Shown one piece after another: positions 20,056 through 28,274 of a stretch of 64,000 bases of DNA. Source of the DNA: Sedimentibacter sp. SX930. Its GTDB lineage: Bacteria; Bacillota; Bacilli; Lactobacillales; Aerococcaceae. Within the stretch, counting starts at the first letter, position 1, and each line of letters opens with the position of its first letter. The notes beneath the pieces were generated by a model. It did not search any database. It was not told the DNA's origin and was given only the letters and a program-made list of their open reading frames with translations. A program made the position numbers and the translations under genes. Location of the stretch: contig MUZD01000002.1 of the NCBI GenBank assembly GCA_002155105.1, positions 496,001 to 560,000 of the forward strand, written 5' to 3'.

Positions 20056-20745
20056 TCATTTTTTTAAAGATTCCAAAGCGTTTTGTGCCGCTTTCTGTTC
20101 AGCAGCTTTTTTGCTTGGGCCTTGCCCTTGACCCAGCACTTTTCCGAATGCACGCACTTCCACATCAAACTGTTTTGCATGCGCAGGCCCGTCTTCGTTC
20201 AGAAGGATATATTGGATATCCACGTCCCCATTTTTTTGCAGTTCCTCCTGGAGACTGGTCTTATAATCCATCACATGTGAAAAAGCATCCTCGTTTAACT
20301 TCGTGACCATGACTTGGTTGATGAATTTTCTGGCGGCTTCGATTCCTTGGTCAAGGTAAACGGCCCCGATGAACGCTTCAAATACATCACACAACAAAGC
20401 CGGACGTTGCCTTCCGCCCATATTCTCTTCCCCTTTACCCAAACGGATATAAGAGTCGAAATGACAGTCCTTCGCGAAAGCGGATAAGCTTGGTTCGCAG
20501 ACAATCTGCGCACGCAGACGGGTCATTTTGCCTTCATGCCACGTATCATAAGTATGAAACAAATAATCGGAGATGACGACCTCCAAGACCGCGTCGCCCA
20601 AAAATTCTAATCGTTCATTGTCCTGCAATGCCAGATGACGATGCTCATTCACATAAGATGAATGGGTAAAAGCTTCATGCAAAAGTTTCTCGTTCCTAAA
20701 AACAATCGAGAAGTCAGTTGCTATTTGTTTGACTATTTTTTCCAA
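20056..20745 (-). CDS. rnc: Ribonuclease III
   Basis: 229-residue double-strand-specific endoribonuclease used in rRNA and mRNA processing. The nuclease domain shows NERLEFLGDAVLE with the catalytic Asp and Glu, and CDVFEAFIGAVYLD with the second acidic pair. A double-stranded RNA-binding domain occupies about residues 155-228 (YKTSLQEELQKNG ... SKKAAEQKAAQNAL). The start is TTG at 20745 with GGAGG 7 bases upstream. It heads rnc-smc-HAD-ftsY. Confidence 0.98.
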   Translation of the reverse strand: MEKIVKQIATDFSIVFRNEKLLHEAFTHSSYVNEHRHLALQDNERLEFLGDAVLEVVISDYLFHTYDTWHEGKMTRLRAQIVCEPSLSAFAKDCHFDSYIRLGKGEENMGGRQRPALLCDVFEAFIGAVYLDQGIEAARKFINQVMVTKLNEDAFSHVMDYKTSLQEELQKNGDVDIQYILLNEDGPAHAKQFDVEVRAFGKVLGQGQGPSKKAAEQKAAQNALESLKK

Positions 20746-20813
20746 TTCGTTCCCTCCTTTCCTTGTATGGACTCCTTACTGTCAAGCTACTTTTGAAAAT
20801 TTAGTCCTTTTTC

Positions 20814-20819
20814 ATTATA
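20814..20819 (-). promoter_or_regulatory. -10 box upstream of rnc
   Basis: A perfect TATAAT on the minus strand about 70 bases before the rnc start and just after the opp terminator. No convincing -35 is found at 16-18 bases, so the promoter may be weak or activator dependent. Confidence 0.45.
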
Positions 20820-20884
20820 CGACAAATGCGTTCCATAAGCACGCAAATTTAGTTTCCAAACAGTCTGTCCCTGCCCACGCGAAA

Positions 20885-20911
20885 AGAGGCCCGGACAAAA
20901 TCCGGGCCTCT
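20885..20911 (-). terminator. Terminator after the opp operon
   Basis: Perfect 11-bp stem (AGAGGCCCGGA with its complement) and a 5-base loop, followed on the minus strand by TTTTCG. It isolates the opp cassette from rnc. Confidence 0.88.
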
Positions 20912-20943
20912 ACTTCATTTCTGATAACCAAACGGAACGCGCA

Positions 20944-22716
20944 TTACCTGACCGGTTCTTCAGATGTCAGTTCGATGGTTTCCCACCCTCTGGTTGCGCC
21001 ATAGCGGATATTGAAGTTCTTGACGCGGTTGTTGACGGCAAAAATCTGCGTACGCCAGAAAGTGGGGATGACTGGTGCTTCCTCGAACAGCAACGCTTGC
21101 CATTCCTGATAGATTCCCGTCCGCGTATTTTCGTCCGAGGCAGCCGCCGCATTGATCTGATCCAACAAAGCATCATTCTTTTCGTTTGTCCAACGGGTAT
21201 AGTTGAGAGCACTGGTACGACCGAACATTTCGGTCGGATTGGGATCCATGCCTGTCCCCCAAGTTGCCTGATAGACATCAATTGCCGGACTGTCGGATGC
21301 AAGCATGTCATGGAATTTCTGATATTCAATCAATCTTCCTGTGGCGAGCGAAACATCCAAACCGATTTCTTCCCATTGCTGGATATAGTAGGCAACAACC
21401 GCCTCCGTCGCGTCTCCGCCTGCTACGGCCGCAAAGTTGATTTTGAGCGGCTCTCCGTCAGGCGTTTCCCGAAAACCGTCTCCGTCACTGTCCAGATAGC
21501 CGGCCTCATCCAGCAGACTTGATGCCTTCACAGGATCGTAACTGAAGCCAACTGCCTCCTCATCACTGATTCCTTCAAACGCTGGCGGAATCATAGTGTT
21601 TGCCGGTTGCCGCAGCCCATCGAAAAGGACCGCAGCTACAAATTCGTTGTCGAGCGCATATGCCATCGCTTGCCGCAATGCCGCATCCGCCATTTTTGAA
21701 CTCAGATTAAGGTTGTTGGCGCCTGATTCAACGTCTTGGGATCCCAGTTTGAACCCGATGTAAGTTGTCGCCAATTCTTCTCTGCCCAACAAGGTTATAT
21801 TGTCGAAATCTTTGTAGCTTTCGTAAGAACTTGCCGGCATGACAGCGACGTCGTAATTTCCCGCTTCCATTTCGGATACGATCGTTGTTGAACCGACTAC
21901 TTCAACAAGGATATTATCCAACTTCGGTTTCCCTTTCCAATAATATTCATTGGCTTCAAAAAGGACCGACTCGCCCGGAACGATCGCCTTGATCCGGAAC
22001 GGACCCGACCCGACAGGTTGCTCACGCAGTTGGGACGAACTCATCATTTCCGATACAGGGATACTTTCCAGTTGGTGCCTTGGCAGCGGCTGGCTCCATA
22101 AGGCACCCCCCGCCTGCAAAAGGGATGGATTCAATTCTTCGAAAGCGATGGTGAGGTGCGTATCATCCAAAACTTCGATACCGATAATCGAATCCGCAGT
22201 GCCTTCATGGTATTCGGTCATGCCCACGACATTCGCGAAAGAGTCTCCATAAAGGGGACCGGCATAGTCCGGATGCCCGATCACCTCATAGGCATACAGG
22301 ATATCGTCGACAGTAAGCGCCGCTCCATCCGACCACTTCAGGTTATCCTGTAAAGTGATCGACACCGTTTTTAAATTTTCATTGCGTACAAAAGTGGCCA
22401 TGCCATCTTGCGTAAGCTGAAACTCTTCATCATACGAAAAAATGGATTCATGTGAAAAACCCATGAGTTCTTCATCATACGCATCCTCTGAAAAAACAGG
22501 GTTGAATACACCCTGGAAGGATGATTCGGCAACCAGAGCATATTTCAACACTCCGCCGGCGATGGCGGGGGCATCGCTGTTCATGACAGTATCGAATTCC
22601 TGTATGACAGCTGATGAAGCAGGCAAGTCCCCGTCCGTTTCCAATAGAACCTCCTTGTTTCCACAGCCAGCCAGCATCGCAGCAAACAAAAAGGGAACGA
22701 TCATTTTATTCAGCAT
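20944..22716 (-). CDS. oppA: Oligopeptide ABC transporter, substrate-binding lipoprotein
   Basis: 590 residues of the SBP family 5. The first 19 residues are a lipoprotein signal with lipobox LAGC, so the mature protein is anchored to the outer face of the membrane. Family landmarks are LKWSDGAALTVDDILYAYE near residue 130, GSGPFRIKAI, and the long C-terminal lobe with NPTEMFGRTSALNY. It captures peptides for the OppBC channel. GGAG lies 8 bases before the ATG. It is the last gene of oppDFBCA. Ligand preference (peptide length, pheromone or other) cannot be told. Confidence 0.92.
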   Translation of the reverse strand: MLNKMIVPFLFAAMLAGCGNKEVLLETDGDLPASSAVIQEFDTVMNSDAPAIAGGVLKYALVAESSFQGVFNPVFSEDAYDEELMGFSHESIFSYDEEFQLTQDGMATFVRNENLKTVSITLQDNLKWSDGAALTVDDILYAYEVIGHPDYAGPLYGDSFANVVGMTEYHEGTADSIIGIEVLDDTHLTIAFEELNPSLLQAGGALWSQPLPRHQLESIPVSEMMSSSQLREQPVGSGPFRIKAIVPGESVLFEANEYYWKGKPKLDNILVEVVGSTTIVSEMEAGNYDVAVMPASSYESYKDFDNITLLGREELATTYIGFKLGSQDVESGANNLNLSSKMADAALRQAMAYALDNEFVAAVLFDGLRQPANTMIPPAFEGISDEEAVGFSYDPVKASSLLDEAGYLDSDGDGFRETPDGEPLKINFAAVAGGDATEAVVAYYIQQWEEIGLDVSLATGRLIEYQKFHDMLASDSPAIDVYQATWGTGMDPNPTEMFGRTSALNYTRWTNEKNDALLDQINAAAASDENTRTGIYQEWQALLFEEAPVIPTFWRTQIFAVNNRVKNFNIRYGATRGWETIELTSEEPVR

Positions 22717-22731
22717 AGCTCAGTCTCCTTA

Positions 22732-23706
22732 TCATGCTTGCATTTGTTTAGCATCTGCCGCACGCCGCAATGCCTGTCCGACATAAATGATGCACCACAA
22801 CACCGCGAAGATGAGTGTGGATGCTGGTAACCATACCCATGTATAGTTTTCAAAAACTTCAGGGGCAATTGCATAACGCAGCAAATTGCCTATACTCGGC
22901 ACGTTGGGCGGCAAGCCTAAGCCGAGAAAACTCAAGCCTGTCTCCATCCCGATATTCCTTGCCAAAGACATAGTCGTATTGATGATGACCAGTGAACTTA
23001 AATTAGGCAGGATTTCACGGACCATGATCAGCAAATCGTTTGACCCTGCAGTTTTGGATGCCCGCACATAGTCACGTTTGGCCTCCGCACGCGTCCGGTT
23101 ACGAAAAACCTTTGATTTCCCTGCCCAGTTGAATGCGCTCATAAGCAATATGAACGTAAAGAGATTGTATTCCGATACGATGGATACGAGCACGAGAACA
23201 AACACGCTTGCCGGAAGAACCATGATGGATTCAACGGAGCGCATAAGCAGGCCATCCAGGAAGCCACCGTAATAGCCGGACAGCAGACCCAAGCCGATTC
23301 CGATGAATCCGGTCAAGACTGTCACGGCGGTCCCGGCCAGCAGCGAGGTGCGCGCTCCCAGCAACAGCTGGCCCAACACATCCCGTCCCGCTTCATCCGT
23401 CCCCAACAGATGGTTTTTCCCAGGCGAAGCATACCTGTTCAACAGATCCACCTTCATCACTTGGCTCACATCAAAAAAAAGGGAGCCAACAAAGACCAGC
23501 AACAAGAGCAAAACGAGCGTACCCAAAGCTATGACCGCCAACTTGTCTTTTCGGAATTCTCCAAGCATGCCGCGGAAATCGACTACAGTTTTTGTTTCCT
23601 CATTCACTTCATGGCTCAAACGGTTCTCACTTGCCGCAACGGAGGCAAGCTCCGTCTTCAACTCTTCCATTCGTCCTGCTTTCTTTTCTTCCTCCGTATT
23701 CAACAT
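22732..23706 (-). CDS. oppC: Oligopeptide ABC transporter permease OppC
   Basis: 324-residue inner-membrane permease. A charged N-terminal cytoplasmic stretch of about 70 residues precedes the first helix (KLAVIALGTLVLLLLLVFVG region); five more helices follow. The EAA-type loop that contacts the ATPases is around RTRAEAKRDYVRASKTAG. The LGTDEAGRDVLGQLLLGART segment is the OppC/DppC hallmark. GGGGGG lies very close to the ATG, and the second codon TTG would be better spaced; the difference is one residue. Confidence 0.93.
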   Translation of the reverse strand: MLNTEEEKKAGRMEELKTELASVAASENRLSHEVNEETKTVVDFRGMLGEFRKDKLAVIALGTLVLLLLLVFVGSLFFDVSQVMKVDLLNRYASPGKNHLLGTDEAGRDVLGQLLLGARTSLLAGTAVTVLTGFIGIGLGLLSGYYGGFLDGLLMRSVESIMVLPASVFVLVLVSIVSEYNLFTFILLMSAFNWAGKSKVFRNRTRAEAKRDYVRASKTAGSNDLLIMVREILPNLSSLVIINTTMSLARNIGMETGLSFLGLGLPPNVPSIGNLLRYAIAPEVFENYTWVWLPASTLIFAVLWCIIYVGQALRRAADAKQMQA

Positions 23707-23724
23707 ATCCCCCCTTTCCTCTTG

Positions 23725-24687
23725 CTATCTCATCCTGACGCGCGGATCCGCAACGGTCAAAATGATGTCAGATACTACTGTGCCAATCAAAGCAGCCAGC
23801 CCATAAATCAGCAACAAGGCAACGATGACACTGAAATCGCGTGATTCTAAAGAACTGATGAACAAGCGGCCGATTCCCGGATAGGAAAAGATGTATTCGA
23901 TAAAGATGCTGCTCCCTATGAAACCGGTAATGTCATAGCCCAACAAAGAAGTTACCGGCATACTCGCGTTCCTGAAGATGTGTCTCCGATACACCATGCT
24001 CTCCGGAACGCCTTTTGAGCGGGCTGTCAGTACATAATCTTCTTGCTTTGCCTCGATGATGCCCGACCTTAAACGTTGGATGTTGCCAGCGGATGCCGAG
24101 AGGGCAAAAGCCAGTGCCGGCAACGCTAAGTGGTGGAGCCTATTCCAAAGAGAGGCAAATATACTTTGCGTTTCCGGCAACAAGGGCATCCCCCGCGTAG
24201 GAAACAATTCCAGTTGAAAGCCAAAAAGCCAAACCAGCAGCAAGGCAACAACAAATATCGGCAAGGCAAAACTGATGCTGTTCAAAAACCGAATGATTTT
24301 ATCTCCCAAAGAGCCATTAAAACGCCCTGCATAAATGCCAAGCGGAACAGCGATCAGATACGAAAACAAGAGCGAGGCCGCTGCCAACCAGAGCGTGTTG
24401 CCAAGCCTTGCCCCAACCAGAACAGCCACAGGCATCCGGTAAGTGTAACTGAGGCCGAAATCCCCTCTGAGCATATTTGTTATCCATTGCAGATACCGAA
24501 TGTACCAAGGGTTATCCAGAACCGCGCTCGCTTGGATCGCGTCAACGCTGCCCTGGTCCATCCCCGGAACAATCAGCCCAGTCAGAGGATCTCCGGGCAT
24601 CCATTGTGCCAGCGCAAACACCAATAAACTGAACGCCAACAGTTGCGGAATGATAAAGAAGAAGCGTCTCAGAATTCTGTTCCACAT
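23725..24687 (-). CDS. oppB: Oligopeptide ABC transporter permease OppB
   Basis: 320-residue permease with six membrane helices. The first helix (FFFIIPQLLAFSLLVFALAQW, here only as the region near residues 9-29) is followed by MPGDPLTGL, the OppB/DppB N-terminal pattern. The EAA loop lies near EDYVLTARSKGVPESMVYRRH. It forms the channel with OppC. It starts three bases after the oppF stop, so the two are probably translationally coupled. Confidence 0.93.
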   Translation of the reverse strand: MWNRILRRFFFIIPQLLAFSLLVFALAQWMPGDPLTGLIVPGMDQGSVDAIQASAVLDNPWYIRYLQWITNMLRGDFGLSYTYRMPVAVLVGARLGNTLWLAAASLLFSYLIAVPLGIYAGRFNGSLGDKIIRFLNSISFALPIFVVALLLVWLFGFQLELFPTRGMPLLPETQSIFASLWNRLHHLALPALAFALSASAGNIQRLRSGIIEAKQEDYVLTARSKGVPESMVYRRHIFRNASMPVTSLLGYDITGFIGSSIFIEYIFSYPGIGRLFISSLESRDFSVIVALLLIYGLAALIGTVVSDIILTVADPRVRMR

Positions 24688-24689
24688 CT

Positions 24690-25631
24690 TTAACGCTCTC
24701 CTTTCGATGGTTTTCCGGCAATCCGGTGTGTTTTCGACAACGGGATCAAATCCCCAACACGACCGTCCTTTGCCAGATAACTCTCCATGCTTTGTTTATA
24801 TTCTGATTCTATTTCCCGCCGCAAACGCTTGTGCAACTCCCGGTTGCCCGGATCCAAGTTCGGAATTGCGGAAAGGAGCCTTTTCGTGTAGATGTGCTGT
24901 GGATTGAGATAGATGTCCTGCCTGTCTCCGTATTCCACGAACCTTCCTCGGTACATGATGGCCAATTCATCGCACATCTGCTTCACGACGCCTAGGTCAT
25001 GAGAAATGAACAGATAGCTGAGTTTATATTGTTCTTGGATGCGTTTCATGTAATTCAGCACCTGCGCCTGAACGGAAAGGTCCAATACCGAAACGGGTTC
25101 ATCAGCTATGACAAACTTTGGCCGCAGTGCAACCGCCCGTGCCAATGCAATGCGTTGCCTCTGTCCACCGGTGAATTCGTGAGGATACTTCCGCAGCGCA
25201 TCTTCCGGCAACCCTACCATTTCAAGCAGTTCCAGCACGCGTTTTTTCTCTTCCTGCTGGGAAAGCTGCTCAAAATTATGCAAAGGTTCGGAAATGATTT
25301 GGCCGATTTGTTTTTTCGGATTCAGACTCGCACCCGAATCTTGAAAAATCATCTGGACATTGCGTTTGTGGTCTGATTTCCGCCTGGCTATCGCAGCGGT
25401 TACGTCAGTGCCTTCATAAATGATTTGGCCGGCAGTTATCCGCTCCAATCCGACGATCGCCCTTCCGACAGTTGATTTTCCGGACCCTGATTCGCCCACC
25501 AGACCGTAATTTTTCCCTGCTTCCAAGGAAAGACTGATGCCGTCGACGGCTGCAAGGCTCTTTTTGCTGGATAAGAAGCCGCTCTTGAGCGGGTAGTGAA
25601 CCTTCAAATCCTTGATTTCCAAAAGTCCCAT
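24690..25631 (-). CDS. oppF: Oligopeptide ABC transporter ATPase OppF
   Basis: 313-residue ABC ATPase with Walker A GESGSGKST, Q-loop MIFQDSGASLNPK, signature GGQRQRIALARA and Walker B FVIADEPVSVLD. The C-terminal extension (YTKRLLSAIPNLDPGNRE) is the OppF/DppF substrate-transport tail. It energises import with OppD. A GGGGAG before the ATG at 25631 sets the start; the open frame to 25805 lies inside oppD. Note SVLD in place of the more common SALD after Walker B. Confidence 0.93.
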   Translation of the reverse strand: MGLLEIKDLKVHYPLKSGFLSSKKSLAAVDGISLSLEAGKNYGLVGESGSGKSTVGRAIVGLERITAGQIIYEGTDVTAAIARRKSDHKRNVQMIFQDSGASLNPKKQIGQIISEPLHNFEQLSQQEEKKRVLELLEMVGLPEDALRKYPHEFTGGQRQRIALARAVALRPKFVIADEPVSVLDLSVQAQVLNYMKRIQEQYKLSYLFISHDLGVVKQMCDELAIMYRGRFVEYGDRQDIYLNPQHIYTKRLLSAIPNLDPGNRELHKRLRREIESEYKQSMESYLAKDGRVGDLIPLSKTHRIAGKPSKGER

Positions 25632-25632
25632 C

Positions 25633-26646
25633 TTACTCACTCTCCCCTTCAAAACGGAAGGACTCATGGCACGTGCACCTGACAAAATGCCCTTTAGAAA
25701 CCTCATGCATTTTGGGTGATGGTTCATGCGCGGAAAATGGAATCCATGGAATCCGTTCGGCAAAACGACAGCCCTGCTTAGGCAACTGCTGCAGGGAAGG
25801 GACATCGCCTTGAATCACATAGAGGTCCCCGGAATCCGATTCGAGGGTGCCATTCGCTTGCGGCATCGAACGCAACAAAGAACGGGTATATGGATGCTTC
25901 GGATCCGTGAACAGATCAACGACATCGGCTGTTTCGACAATTTGGCCCGCATACATGACGGCTACTCTGTCCGCAATCTCGGCTACAACACCCAAATCAT
26001 GGGTGATCAGGATGATTCCGGCACCCGTGTCGTCCCTCACTTCGCTCAACAGATCCAATATTTGAGCTTGAACAGTGACATCCAAAGAGGTCGTCGGTTC
26101 ATCCGCGATGATGATCGGCGGCTCACAGGCGACAGCAATGGCAATGCCGACCCGCTGACGCGCTTCACCTGATAGCTCATGCGGGTAGCGTGTGGCTGTC
26201 CCTTCCGGATCCTCCAATTTAACTTGGACCAACAATTCACTCACACGCAGCGAACGTTCCTCTTTGGTCATCCTGGAATGGTAAAGCAACACTTCTTCTA
26301 TCTGTTCATTTACCGTCATCAAAGGATTGAGGGCCGAAAGAGGATCTTGAAAAATCATTCCGATATCGTTTCCTCTAATGCGGTTATAGAGCGTTTCATT
26401 CAGATCGATTAGATTCAGGTTCTGATAGATGATCTCTCCCGAAATTCGGGTATTCACCTTATTATGGAGTCCGACGATTGTTGTGGCCAGGGTACTTTTC
26501 CCGCAGCCGGACTCTCCTACAATCGCCAAAATTTCTTTTTTTTCCAGACTGAAGGAAACATCATCCACTGCATCGTAATAGTTATCCTGCATTCGGAATG
26601 CGGTGTGCAATGCGTTTATCTCCAGCAAAGGTCTTCCAAGTCCCAT
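25633..26646 (-). CDS. oppD: Oligopeptide ABC transporter ATPase OppD
   Basis: 337-residue ABC ATPase with Walker A GESGCGKST, Q-loop MIFQDPLSALNPL and Walker B IIIADEPTTSLD. The signature reads SGEARQRVGIAIA, a variation of the usual SGGxxQR. The C-terminal region with the GCRFAERIPW cluster and further Cys residues (VRCTCHE) resembles the Fe-S-binding tail of OppD/DppD proteins. GGAGGAGG stands 6 bases before the ATG at 26646; the frame open to 26727 is not used because it begins at the -35 box. First gene of the cassette. Confidence 0.92.
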   Translation of the reverse strand: MGLGRPLLEINALHTAFRMQDNYYDAVDDVSFSLEKKEILAIVGESGCGKSTLATTIVGLHNKVNTRISGEIIYQNLNLIDLNETLYNRIRGNDIGMIFQDPLSALNPLMTVNEQIEEVLLYHSRMTKEERSLRVSELLVQVKLEDPEGTATRYPHELSGEARQRVGIAIAVACEPPIIIADEPTTSLDVTVQAQILDLLSEVRDDTGAGIILITHDLGVVAEIADRVAVMYAGQIVETADVVDLFTDPKHPYTRSLLRSMPQANGTLESDSGDLYVIQGDVPSLQQLPKQGCRFAERIPWIPFSAHEPSPKMHEVSKGHFVRCTCHESFRFEGESE

Positions 26647-26698
26647 CGTGCGCCTCCTCCCATGTATATATAACAAACTTGATGAAATATCTCCTAAC

Positions 26699-26727
26699 AT
26701 TATACGTTTAAGCACATGCAAAAACAA
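26699..26727 (-). promoter_or_regulatory. Promoter of oppDFBCA
   Basis: On the minus strand TTGTTT (26722-26727) and a perfect TATAAT (26699-26704) are 17 bases apart. No CodY-type box is apparent nearby. Confidence 0.7.
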
Positions 26728-26796
26728 CCGCTATTTCATTCATTTTTAATGCATTTCATATTTATGCCATAATCCGTCCTCTTGGCCTGAAAAAAA

Positions 26797-26832
26797 AGCA
26801 ACATTGGCTTTTGAAAACCGTCAACGTTGCTT
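26797..26832 (-). terminator. Terminator after acpP
   Basis: 11-bp stem with one mismatch (AAGCAACGTTG against CAATGTTGCTT) and a 14-base loop, followed on the minus strand by a run of eight T. It closes the plsX-acpP unit before the opp promoter. Confidence 0.85.
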
Positions 26833-26855
26833 CTGTCGTTAAATTATTGCGATTC

Positions 26856-27095
26856 TTATTTTTGAGAATCGATGTAGTCGACTGCATCTCCTACTGTGAT
26901 TATCCTCTCAGCATCTTCATCGGAAATCTGTACAGCGAAGACATCTTCCAGTTCCATAACGAGTTCAACAATATCCAATGAATCCGCCCCAAGGTCGTTT
27001 TGGAAAGTCAACTCTCTCGTAACCTTTGCTTCATCGACACCGAATCGTTCAATAACCATCTTGGCTACTCGCTCAAAAGTAATTGTATCTGCCAA
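26856..27095 (-). CDS. acpP: Acyl carrier protein
   Basis: 79 residues. The phosphopantetheine attachment motif is [10 protein letters not shown], with Ser about residue 39, and helix II is acidic as expected. It carries fatty acyl chains in type II synthesis and feeds PlsX. The start is TTG at 27095 behind GGAGGTGTAACGC. It follows plsX in the conserved order, but rnc, its usual downstream neighbour, is displaced by the opp cassette. Confidence 0.97.
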   Translation of the reverse strand: MADTITFERVAKMVIERFGVDEAKVTRELTFQNDLGADSLDIVELVMELEDVFAVQISDEDAERIITVGDAVDYIDSQK

Positions 27096-27212
27096 GCGTT
27101 ACACCTCCATTATCGTTCCATAACCAATTACATCACATTTACTGGAAATATTTTGTAAAGGCTCACATCTATTTTACCCATACACTAATCTTTTGTCTAT
27201 ATTTTTTTATTC

Positions 27213-28247
27213 CTACTCGGTTTTACTTACGGGCTGGGCATTCATTTCATCAAAGTGCTTCACGACATCATCGATGACGTGGGAACTGATGATTTTGCGG
27301 ATCTGTTTCACTGTGTGATAGACAGCGACTTTATCCGCAGATCCATGCGTCTTGACGACCGGCGCACGCAATCCGAACAACACTGCTCCTCCATGCTTCG
27401 AATAATCCATCGTATCCTTGATTTCCGAAAAGGAATCCTTGATCAGCATTCCACCGATTTTTGTCTTCAGGCCGCCTGAAAGCAATTGGGTTTTGATCAA
27501 CTTCAGCAAGGACATTGCCGTACCTTCCATCGTCTTCAGGACAGCGTTCCCGGTGAAGCCATCCGTCACGACGACATCCGCAGCTCCAAGTAAAATTTCC
27601 CGCGCTTCAACATTGCCCGTGAAATTGAGTTCGGAATCTTCTTCCAATAACACATAAGCTTTTTTGGAAAGTTCACTTCCCTTCGTTGCTTCGGAACCAT
27701 TGTTCAACAAAGCGACCCTTGGGTTGTCTATGCCTTGCACAAACTTGGCATAATACGAGCCCAAAAGCCCGAACTGGTAGATGTTTTCCGGTTTGCAGTC
27801 AGCATTTGCGCCTGCATCCATCAACAGGAACTGTTCATTCTCTTTTCCGATGACTGGCAGAATCGGCATCAAGCCGGGTCTGTCGATCCCTTTGATCCGG
27901 CCGATGATCAATAATCCGGCTGCCAGAAGCGCTCCGGTATTCCCTGCCGAAAATAAAGCGTCGGCTTCTTTGTTCTTGACTGCTTGAGCAGCAAGCACCA
28001 TGGAAGCTTGTTTTTTTCTGCGGATTGCCTTGACGGGTTCATCGTCGCTCTCGATCTTTTCGGTCGTATGAACGATCGTGATTTTCCCATCTTCGGCATA
28101 TTGATTCCCTAAAGCTTTGCGTATTTTGGCTTCGTCACCAAAAAGCAAAAATTCTAAATCACTAAATTCTTTGGCAGCCATTAAAATGCCCTCTACTATA
28201 GCTTGGGGCGCAAAATCCCCGCCCATCGCATCGACAGCGATTTTCAT
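27213..28247 (-). CDS. plsX: Phosphate acyltransferase PlsX
   Basis: 344 residues. PlsX turns acyl-ACP into acyl-phosphate for phosphatidic acid synthesis with PlsY. The N-terminus IAVDAMGGDFAPQAIVEG and the central DAGANADCKPENIYQFG and VVTDGFTGNAVLKTMEG segments are diagnostic. GAGG lies 10 bases before the ATG. fapR, fabD and fabG, which flank it in B. subtilis, are not present here. Confidence 0.97.
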   Translation of the reverse strand: MKIAVDAMGGDFAPQAIVEGILMAAKEFSDLEFLLFGDEAKIRKALGNQYAEDGKITIVHTTEKIESDDEPVKAIRRKKQASMVLAAQAVKNKEADALFSAGNTGALLAAGLLIIGRIKGIDRPGLMPILPVIGKENEQFLLMDAGANADCKPENIYQFGLLGSYYAKFVQGIDNPRVALLNNGSEATKGSELSKKAYVLLEEDSELNFTGNVEAREILLGAADVVVTDGFTGNAVLKTMEGTAMSLLKLIKTQLLSGGLKTKIGGMLIKDSFSEIKDTMDYSKHGGAVLFGLRAPVVKTHGSADKVAVYHTVKQIRKIISSHVIDDVVKHFDEMNAQPVSKTE

Positions 28248-28274
28248 AGATCATATACCTCACTTTTATTAGTT

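Noticed and set aside
26650-26800. CodY-type or other nitrogen-control box at the opp promoter.
   Set aside because: No AATTTTCWGAAAATT-like match was found; only AT-rich repeats of ATGAAAT type are present.
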